Source: an uncultured Rhodoferax sp.
Lineage (GTDB): Bacteria; Pseudomonadota; Gammaproteobacteria; Burkholderiales; Burkholderiaceae_C
Assembly: GCF_946221635.1 (NCBI RefSeq)
Contig: NZ_CAMIHB010000009.1
Span: forward strand, 1 to 64,000
DNA: 64,000 bases
Reading direction: 5' to 3'
Shown here: piece by piece, positions 59,436-64,000 of the stretch
Layout: the number at the start of each line of letters is the position of its first letter
How positions within the stretch are numbered: position 1 is the first letter of the stretch
Notes under the pieces: generated by a model
Told to the model about the DNA's origin: nothing
Seen by the model: only the letters and a program-made list of their open reading frames with translations
Databases searched by the model: none
Program-made: the position numbers and the translations under genes

Positions 59436-59562
59436 CCGGGGTGACAAAGAAACCTCCCACCGGGGTGACGCTGGTGCCCTACAAAGCAGACGCCGTACAA
59501 GCACAGCACCACGAGCACACGCACCATACTACGGCGGGGGGAGGTGATGGTGCCTCCCCGCC
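59436..59562 (+). other. Untranslated leader with direct repeats and a strong hairpin
   Basis: CCGGGGTGAC occurs at 59436-59445 and 59460-59469 (24-bp spacing, iteron-like). A GC hairpin GGCGGGGGGAGG (59533-59544) with CCTCCCCGCC (59553-59562) stands about 75 bp before the gene at 59636. Together they may be a replication or attenuation site of the island. No open frame here is convincing. Confidence 0.35.
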
Positions 59563-59635
59563 AGGGGCTGCTGGTCCTTGCGTTGTCGTCTGCACCCGAG
59601 GCACACTTGAGCCAACGCAAAACAGGAGCCCACCA

Positions 59636-60124
59636 ATGACAACAAAGCAAGCGCCAGCTGCAGCCGCAAGTGCCAACAAGGTGCTGGAGGCTAAATGGGG
59701 AAAGACGCTGATTGCAGCTGGTTTTACCGCTTTGCCTGACGTCATCTTCCAATACCAAAAGGCGCTGAAGCTGAAGCCCCTAGATGTGTTGATTCTGTTG
59801 CATCTGGCTAGCTATTGGTGGAAGCCCAATGAAAACCCGTGGCCTTCAAAGGGAACCATTGCAGATGCAATTGACGTTGATCCGCGCACTGTGCAGCGAG
59901 CCATCAAAAAAATGGAGGACCTTGGCTATGTGAAGCGCATTGTCCGGAAGGCCAAGGCTGGAGATAACTTGACGAACGAGTACGACCTTCGTGGATTGGT
60001 CAAGGCAGGCAAGAAATTTGCAGACGAAAAGATTGCGCTTAAAGCTAAGCGTGCTGCCGAAGACAAGAGCAAACGCAGGACACCGACAGCGTTTGCCCTC
60101 ATCCCAGGTGGGAAGAAAGATTAG
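59636..60124 (+). CDS. Winged-helix DNA-binding protein, replication/phage-O-like
   Basis: 162 residues from ATG 59636 (AGGAG 8-12 bases upstream). The core reads KLKPLDVLILLHLASYWWKPNENPWPSKGTIADAIDVDPRTVQRAIKKMEDLGYVKRI, a wHTH of the type found in phage replication initiator O and plasmid Rep N-termini. The ends are Lys/Ala-rich and basic. It could be a replication, partition or transcription protein of the island. The stop codon TAG overlaps the start of the tRNA-like gene that follows. Confidence 0.78.
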   Translation: MTTKQAPAAAASANKVLEAKWGKTLIAAGFTALPDVIFQYQKALKLKPLDVLILLHLASYWWKPNENPWPSKGTIADAIDVDPRTVQRAIKKMEDLGYVKRIVRKAKAGDNLTNEYDLRGLVKAGKKFADEKIALKAKRAAEDKSKRRTPTAFALIPGGKKD

Positions 60125-60249
60125 GCGACATAGCTCAACGGAAAGAGCGCCAGCGTCATGCCACTCGCTGAGGGTGGCCGCATGTGAGGGAGTAGAGAAC
60201 CTCATGATACAACGTTGGAAATCCCGGTTCGAGTCCGGGTGTCACTCCA
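60124..60249 (+). tRNA. tRNA-like gene with about 50 extra bases in its anticodon loop
   Basis: 5-prime half 60124-60161: acceptor GGCGACA, D stem GCTC/GAGC with AACGGAAA, anticodon stem strand CCAGC, loop start GTCAT (anticodon CAT after T33). 3-prime half from about 60212: GTTGG (pairs with CCAGC, one GU), AAAT, T arm CCCGG-TTCGAGT-CCGGG, acceptor strand TGTCACT (one mismatch). Between them, about 60160-60211 are extra, including hairpin TGAGG/CCTCA. An alternative fold has stem CAGCG/CGCTG with a 10-base loop and a very long variable arm. D and T arms are canonical. Whether it makes a working tRNA is unknown. Confidence 0.55.
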
Positions 60250-60299
60250 AATTCAGAGTCGGTAAGATCAACGTACAAATAACCCAAGGGAGGCAATAG

Positions 60300-60692
60300 A
60301 TGGGACAAGAAAATTTTCACGCCAGCGTTCAGTACAACGACTTGAAGGGTAGTGCAGCGGCAGATCGCCACGATCAGCGTGACATGTCTAGGTATCTGGA
60401 GCAACAGGGCCTGATTAAAGAGGGCGAGTGGCTCGTTGGTATCCAAATGTGGTCAGGCGAGGTACATGGGGAAGAGCAGGACAAGCCGGTTTTTGTCACT
60501 GCTTTGGTTACCCGTGGTGATGGTTACGACAATGTGAAAGCTGCAGTCAATTCAGGCAATCCGTTGAAGGTGCGAAAAATCACACTTGAAATGACTCTGC
60601 CTGAGTTTTTTGGCCTCTTCAAGCGCTTTGAGATTTGTCTGTCAAACGATGGTCTTATTGAACAGTGTGAAATTAGTTACGACGACCAATAA
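60300..60692 (+). CDS. Hypothetical island protein, acidic-basic, no known family
   Basis: 130 residues with GGGAGG 6-11 bases before the ATG. No signal peptide or membrane segment; predicted mixed alpha-beta (GEWLVGIQMWSGEVHGEEQDKPVFVTALVTRGDGYDNVKAAVNSG..LEMTLPEFFGLFKRFEICLSN). I do not recognise a family. It is flanked by the tRNA-like gene and by the HipA-like kinase gene on the same strand, with an 88-bp structured gap to the latter. Confidence 0.75.
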   Translation: MGQENFHASVQYNDLKGSAAADRHDQRDMSRYLEQQGLIKEGEWLVGIQMWSGEVHGEEQDKPVFVTALVTRGDGYDNVKAAVNSGNPLKVRKITLEMTLPEFFGLFKRFEICLSNDGLIEQCEISYDDQ

Positions 60693-60707
60693 ACTGGCGC
60701 AGTTTTG

Positions 60708-60745
60708 GCGACCTTAGACTCCGCTAGAACGGAGCCGGCCGTCGC
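60708..60745 (+). other. Nested hairpin upstream of the HipA-like kinase gene
   Basis: GCGAC (60708-60712) pairs with GTCGC (60741-60745), enclosing CTCCG (60719-60723) paired with CGGAG (60730-60734). It is a two-level stem about 35 bp before the GTG start of the kinase gene. No T tract follows, so it is not a simple terminator; a structured leader is possible. Confidence 0.5.
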
Positions 60746-60780
60746 GGAATGTTGATAAAAACAACGGGAGATCAGGGAGC

Positions 60781-61488
60781 GTGAGTCAGACTAGTTTTTT
60801 CCCCATTCAGTGCAATCGAACCAAACCGAAGCCTGCAACGGCAGATGCTGATTTCATTGCTATTTGCGATGCGACAACTGAGCGTTACTTGTGCAAAGGT
60901 CAGAGCCGATTTCCGCATCTCCCTGCAACTGAATGGATATGTTCGACGCTCGCTCGGGATGTGGGGCTTCCTGTGCCCCCGTTTGCGGTAGTCGAGGTGA
61001 TTTCGTCGCCCGGAGTCTATCTATTCGGGTCCCAATGGCTGGGTGGCGGTTTGGACTTTACAAGTGCTCTGCATAGAGTGAGTAACCCGCAGCTATTTAG
61101 CAGTATTTTTGGTGTTGACTGGTTTTCCCACAACGATGATCGCCACTTGGGGAATTATCTGTACCTCGACATCGCAGGAGACATTGTTTTGCGCCCTATG
61201 GACTTTAGCCGCGCGTGGAAACACCATGGCTGGCCATTGCCTAGTTTGCCGTTAACCACCTGCAACACGATCAGTCAAAAGCCACATTGGGAGGCGCTAT
61301 ACGGATACACCAGGCCTGATGCAATTTTGGACAAAATCAGCGGCATGCCTAACGATTGGATGGAACGAACAATTGATGCCATGCCATCTGCTTGGATAAG
61401 TCCCGCCGAGCGTACCGACCTCATTGAATGGTGGATAGCGCCCGGAAGACAAGCAAGAGTAAATCAAGCAAAATCGACATTGCCATGA
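60781..61488 (+). CDS. HipA-like kinase-fold protein
   Basis: 235 residues from GTG 60781 (GGGAG upstream). Kinase-type residues are present: Lys39 in YLCKGQS as ATP-binding Lys, the catalytic loop DWFSHNDDRHLGN (about 113-125, catalytic Asp and Asn125) and metal-binding Asp141 in LRPMDFSRAW. This is the short HipA_2-type family without the N-terminal HipA lobe. It overlaps the next gene by 4 bases (ATGA) and is therefore co-translated with it. Canonical HipA phosphorylates GltX; the target here is unknown. A toxin-antitoxin or defence role is plausible but unproven. Confidence 0.83.
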   Translation: MSQTSFFPIQCNRTKPKPATADADFIAICDATTERYLCKGQSRFPHLPATEWICSTLARDVGLPVPPFAVVEVISSPGVYLFGSQWLGGGLDFTSALHRVSNPQLFSSIFGVDWFSHNDDRHLGNYLYLDIAGDIVLRPMDFSRAWKHHGWPLPSLPLTTCNTISQKPHWEALYGYTRPDAILDKISGMPNDWMERTIDAMPSAWISPAERTDLIEWWIAPGRQARVNQAKSTLP

Positions 61489-62315
61489 ATACAGCTTCTT
61501 ACAGTCTAATCACCATGCAGCCGTCCCTGGAGCGGTTGGATGTGCTTTGCGTTGGCGCTGCAATCATTAGCAATGGGCAGTGGACCATATGCACTTTGCC
61601 GGATATTAAAAAAATCCAGTCTGTTGATGGCGGGTTCAAGCAATCGGTTCTCATCAATACTGCTGCGTCCTTAGAAAAGCTTTTTTCCGAATGCGCTGAT
61701 TTGGTGCAGGCGCGCAACTTGTTAGCGAATAACAGGAGTGCTGTTCGTTTGCACGAATTTGAGGGCGTGTTCGCCTATGAAAGCGATGACGAGTTTCAGG
61801 TGCAGTTGTCTGCCATCATGGCGGAGTCCGTTTTACCTGCAGAAGGAGCCAAAGACGCCCCTGCCAAGATACGGCGCGTCAAGCCGAGGATTCGTACCCG
61901 ATTGCGTCAACAGTTTGAGCACATGGGTATCTTGGGCAAGACCAGCGACGACATCAATGCACACAAGGTAGTTCCTAACTACCCAGTGTCTGTGCAGCAT
62001 GGCTTGGTCGCAGAATTTGCGATAAAAAACGGGGTGATGAGCTTTACCGAAACGCTAGACTTTGACGTGTCTGACGATGGCGTGCGAAATCGAATTTTTG
62101 AGGCTCAAGCTAAGTGTTTGGTCATGAAAACCGCTATCGAGACTTTTGGATCAAACACTGGACGCCACATTGTGGTTGCCGGAGCGAGCAGCTCACATGC
62201 TGCTCGCTCCGTGGATTTGCTATCCACAGTAGGTAATCTCTACGCTTTAGAAAATTCTGCTGACATGGCTGCATATTTCAAGGCAATGGAGAGGTCTGCT
62301 AGTCACATCGGCTAA
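61485..62315 (+). CDS. Partner of the HipA-like kinase, DUF3037-like
   Basis: 276 residues from ATG 61485, which overlaps the kinase stop. The N-terminus (YSLITMQPSLERLDVLCVGAAII) resembles DUF3037 proteins, which I recall as frequent neighbours of HipA-like kinases; here the protein is about twice the usual length. The second half (AEFAIKNGVMSFTETLDFDVSDDGVRNRIFEAQAKCLVMKTAIETFG..HIVVAGASSS) has no family I recognise. Gene order and overlap say it works with the kinase, perhaps as antitoxin or substrate adaptor. Confidence 0.72.
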   Translation: MNTASYSLITMQPSLERLDVLCVGAAIISNGQWTICTLPDIKKIQSVDGGFKQSVLINTAASLEKLFSECADLVQARNLLANNRSAVRLHEFEGVFAYESDDEFQVQLSAIMAESVLPAEGAKDAPAKIRRVKPRIRTRLRQQFEHMGILGKTSDDINAHKVVPNYPVSVQHGLVAEFAIKNGVMSFTETLDFDVSDDGVRNRIFEAQAKCLVMKTAIETFGSNTGRHIVVAGASSSHAARSVDLLSTVGNLYALENSADMAAYFKAMERSASHIG

Positions 62316-62344
62316 TCTCAAATAGCAAGCATTGATCACCTAAA

Positions 62345-62365
62345 GCGCCTGCATTTTGCGGGCGT
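62345..62365 (+). terminator. Hairpin after the kinase-partner operon
   Basis: GCGCCTGCA, loop TTT, TGCGGGCGT with two GU pairs, then TTACATTT. Modest terminator shared by the convergent XRE gene. Confidence 0.55.
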
Positions 62366-62426
62366 TTACATTTGAAATTGGCCCTCGTCTGGCGTTCTGA
62401 TTGGAGTCATGAGCTGTCATCGTGCT

Positions 62427-62759
62427 TTACTTCGAAGCAAGCTGCTCTATGAACCTTTGAATTTGACGATTGCGCTCTCCTGTACCCAACCGATGCAGGG
62501 CAAGCAATAACGCTGCAACTCTGTCGTCTTCACAGTACAGATAGGCCAGCGGCGCTCCCATGGCATGAGCAATGAGTCGTGCAGTTGCCACAGGTGGTTC
62601 ATGCACCCCAAGTTCGTAGCGGCTGATCCGCGCACGGCTACTCGACTCGTCGATCCCAATCGCCACGCCAATCCTTTCTTGCGACCAGCCTAACTCTTCA
62701 CGTAGCATCTTCAACCGTCGTCCGACGATTGGTGTGGTGAGAGGGCTATTGCTCGACAT
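62427..62759 (-). CDS. XRE-family helix-turn-helix regulator
   Basis: 110 residues from ATG 62759. HTH: GRRLKMLREELGWSQERIGVAIGIDESSSRARISRYELGVHEPP, then a helical dimer tail (ALLLALHRLGTGERNRQIQRFIEQL). No Shine-Dalgarno precedes this ATG, and the start codon itself lies inside a perfect 23-bp palindrome, so the mRNA may be leaderless or the protein may block its own translation start region. Divergent from the superinfection-immunity-like gene. Probable lysogeny- or island-type repressor. Confidence 0.88.
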   Translation of the reverse strand: MSSNSPLTTPIVGRRLKMLREELGWSQERIGVAIGIDESSSRARISRYELGVHEPPVATARLIAHAMGAPLAYLYCEDDRVAALLLALHRLGTGERNRQIQRFIEQLASK

Positions 62760-62779
62760 GTAACGAGTCTCGTTACATG
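62757..62779. promoter_or_regulatory. Perfect 23-bp palindrome overlapping the XRE start codon
   Basis: CATGTAACGAG, one T, CTCGTTACATG: 11-base arms without mismatch. The first three bases are the start codon of the XRE gene on the minus strand. A further GTAA/TTAC word lies near 62798-62809, before the divergent gene. Likely autoregulatory operator. Confidence 0.8.
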
Positions 62780-62825
62780 GGCAATAATTGTCGTCACGTA
62801 ATACGTTACAAAAGGGGAGATGAAA

Positions 62826-63518
62826 ATGGATGCTGTCCTTGGCTTGGGTCTGCTCGTTCTGGGTGTATTTGTCTACTTTCTGCCCGGCATCGTGGCCCAC
62901 ATGCGTGGTCATCACCAAGAAAACGCCATTGTCTTGCTGAACCTATTTTTGGGCTGGACATTTATTGGTTGGGTCGCTGCGCTAGTGTGGTCAGCAACAG
63001 CCGTGCAATCTGTCGCACTCAGCGGCGATGGGGCGCAAACACGGCCTGCAGCGCCGCTATTTCCGAAGTTGATCGTCGGACTGCTTTTACTGGGCGTGCT
63101 TGCTATTGGTGGCGGTTACCTTGGGTACACCATGATGCGCCAAGAAATTGCCAAGGATGACCGTGAGACTCCCCCTTCGCCGGCTGTCAGTCAGGCTGCA
63201 GAGCCTACAGCACAAACAACGACGTACCTGCCGGTAGATTCCATGGTTGTTGATCTGGCTGATAAGGATGAAAGCCGGGTGGCACAAATCGGCGTGACTC
63301 TGGCTTTGCGTAGCAAAAGTGATGTGGCGCGCATCAACGCGGTATTGCCCGCACTACGCTCACAGATGATGGCTTTGATTTCACAACAACGTTACGCAGA
63401 TTTGCTGACAAGCGAGGGGAAAGAGCAGTTGGCAAGCGAATTGCTCGACCTTGCCAATGCCCTTGTTCACGAACATGCGGTATCAGCCGTCCTTTACAGC
63501 GCTTTCGTACTCCAGTGA
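62826..63518 (+). CDS. Superinfection-immunity-like membrane domain fused to a FliL-like domain
   Basis: 230 residues from ATG 62826, 6 bases after GGGGAG (an ATG at 62820 is too close to that site). Residues about 4-58 are a double membrane segment with FLPGIVAHMRGHHQENAIVLLNLFLGWTFIGWVAALVW, the pattern of T4-Imm-type superinfection immunity proteins. A third membrane helix (83-104) leads to residues 133-230, which read like FliL: TYLPVDSMVVDLADKD, RVAQIGVTLALRS, LPALRSQMMALISQQRYADLLTSEGKEQL and a VLYSAFVLQ end. The fusion is unusual. It is divergent from the XRE gene and shares its operator region. Confidence 0.8.
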   Translation: MDAVLGLGLLVLGVFVYFLPGIVAHMRGHHQENAIVLLNLFLGWTFIGWVAALVWSATAVQSVALSGDGAQTRPAAPLFPKLIVGLLLLGVLAIGGGYLGYTMMRQEIAKDDRETPPSPAVSQAAEPTAQTTTYLPVDSMVVDLADKDESRVAQIGVTLALRSKSDVARINAVLPALRSQMMALISQQRYADLLTSEGKEQLASELLDLANALVHEHAVSAVLYSAFVLQ

Positions 63519-63601
63519 CCTACCATAAGTTGTCAACCGCCATCGGGAGCCTCTCGTTCAAGCAAGCTATAGTCGTCTAACAATTCGAACTAGGGGAGAA
63601 A

Positions 63602-64000
63602 ATGCAAGTGCTCAAAATCATGAGCTTGCTGGCAGGGTACATCGTTACCACAGTTGCCAATGCAGGCACGGTGAACGTCGCCAACTCATTTGTTGGCTCC
63701 ATGACATTCAATGAGGTCATCGAAGCCCATCAGTACAAGTTGCTTCCCCTCGGTGCATGGCGGGCTGGTGACAAGCTAGCCATTCAGGTCGGTGCTCGCA
63801 ATGCTGTTTTCAACGACATTACAGCTTGCATCCTGACTGAGGATGAAGCGCGAAACTATCAACCTCGCGGCGGATGCAGAGGGCGCGTCAAGACCATGAC
63901 CCCATTCATGCTGCAGTGGCAGGTCGAAGCGGAGGCCAAGCATTTTCTTGTCCTTGATAACACTTACGCCAACTTCATCAAGAAGACTGTCGGCGTGGAC
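63602..64000 (+). CDS. Exported protein, incomplete at the window edge
   Basis: The frame is open from ATG 63602 (GGGGAGA upstream) to the last base, 133 codons. Signal peptide MQVLKIMSLLAGYIVTTVANA-G, then a domain with two Cys (ITACILTEDEAR, RGGCRGRVKT) and little similarity to families I know. Same direction and similar ribosome site as the previous gene, so probably the same island transcript. Confidence 0.75.
   Translation, partial: MQVLKIMSLLAGYIVTTVANAGTVNVANSFVGSMTFNEVIEAHQYKLLPLGAWRAGDKLAIQVGARNAVFNDITACILTEDEARNYQPRGGCRGRVKTMTPFMLQWQVEAEAKHFLVLDNTYANFIKKTVGVD

Noticed and set aside
1..64000. CRISPR arrays, insertion sequences, rRNA operons
   Set aside because: No regularly spaced repeats, no transposase and no rRNA-like sequence were seen.

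Overview
The window reads as chromosomal DNA of a betaproteobacterium of the Burkholderiales, most likely Comamonadaceae (Acidovorax, Rhodoferax, Polaromonas or a relative). The reasons are high-GC, densely packed genes, the neighbourhood TPR protein-lolB-ispE-tRNA-Gln-prs-rplY-pth, groES-groL under a CIRCE operator, a TctC/Bug-type solute-binding protein, and a dispersed 45-60 bp repeat (core CTAGCCC...GCGCAAGCAGCTA) of a kind I associate with that family. Genus cannot be settled from the sequence alone.

Layout. 1-0.6 kb: groL start, groES, CIRCE and promoter. 1-10.8 kb: a dense signalling block with three histidine kinases (one hybrid, one with Hpt), an HD-GYP response regulator, a HTH-receiver fusion, a receiver-Hpt protein, a stand-alone receiver and a small periplasmic protein with a molybdopterin-oxidoreductase-like fold. 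11-24 kb: metabolic and transport genes (TctC protein, YhgE/Pip membrane protein, FAD oxidoreductase, TlpA thioredoxin, Rieske protein, AraC regulator with phytanoyl-CoA-dioxygenase-like enzyme, LysE exporter, katG, HxlR regulator with SnoaL-like protein). 23-31.4 kb: LysR regulator, SDR, and a complete RND efflux system split around its TetR regulator, with matching operators on both sides. 31.5-41 kb: Hsp70-like protein, esterase, RhtA-like exporter, strictosidine-synthase-like protein, orphan Cache sensor, ftsY and a pair of M16 peptidases. 41-59 kb: housekeeping core (diguanylate cyclase, rsmD, coaD, ferredoxin, pth, rplY, prs, tRNA-Gln, ispE, lolB, mutM, mutY, rapZ, recN, nadK, hrcA). From 59.1 kb to the end: an accessory island starting in a broken CAT-anticodon tRNA gene.

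How genes work together. HrcA (57.6 kb) should repress groES-groL through the perfect CIRCE at 502-528. The kinases and receivers at 1.5-10.8 kb look like a branched phosphorelay with a c-di-GMP phosphodiesterase output and a DNA-binding output. The TetR protein at 29.2 kb sits between two copies of CTTGTGAC-N14-GTCAC, one before each arm of the tripartite efflux pump. The island carries an intact CAT tRNA, a tRNA-like gene interrupted in its anticodon loop, a HipA-like kinase with a coupled partner of unknown function, an XRE repressor whose perfect palindrome overlaps its own start codon, and a fusion of a superinfection-immunity-type membrane domain with a FliL-like domain.

Most striking observation. 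Nine copies of the family repeat are visible. Five lie inside genes. Three of these encode the signal peptide or lipobox of exported proteins (M16 peptidase, DUF4124-like protein, LolB), all in the same antisense reading frame. Two lie inside NadK and MutY, both in the same sense frame. The repeat appears to be used as coding sequence, including as a ready-made export signal.
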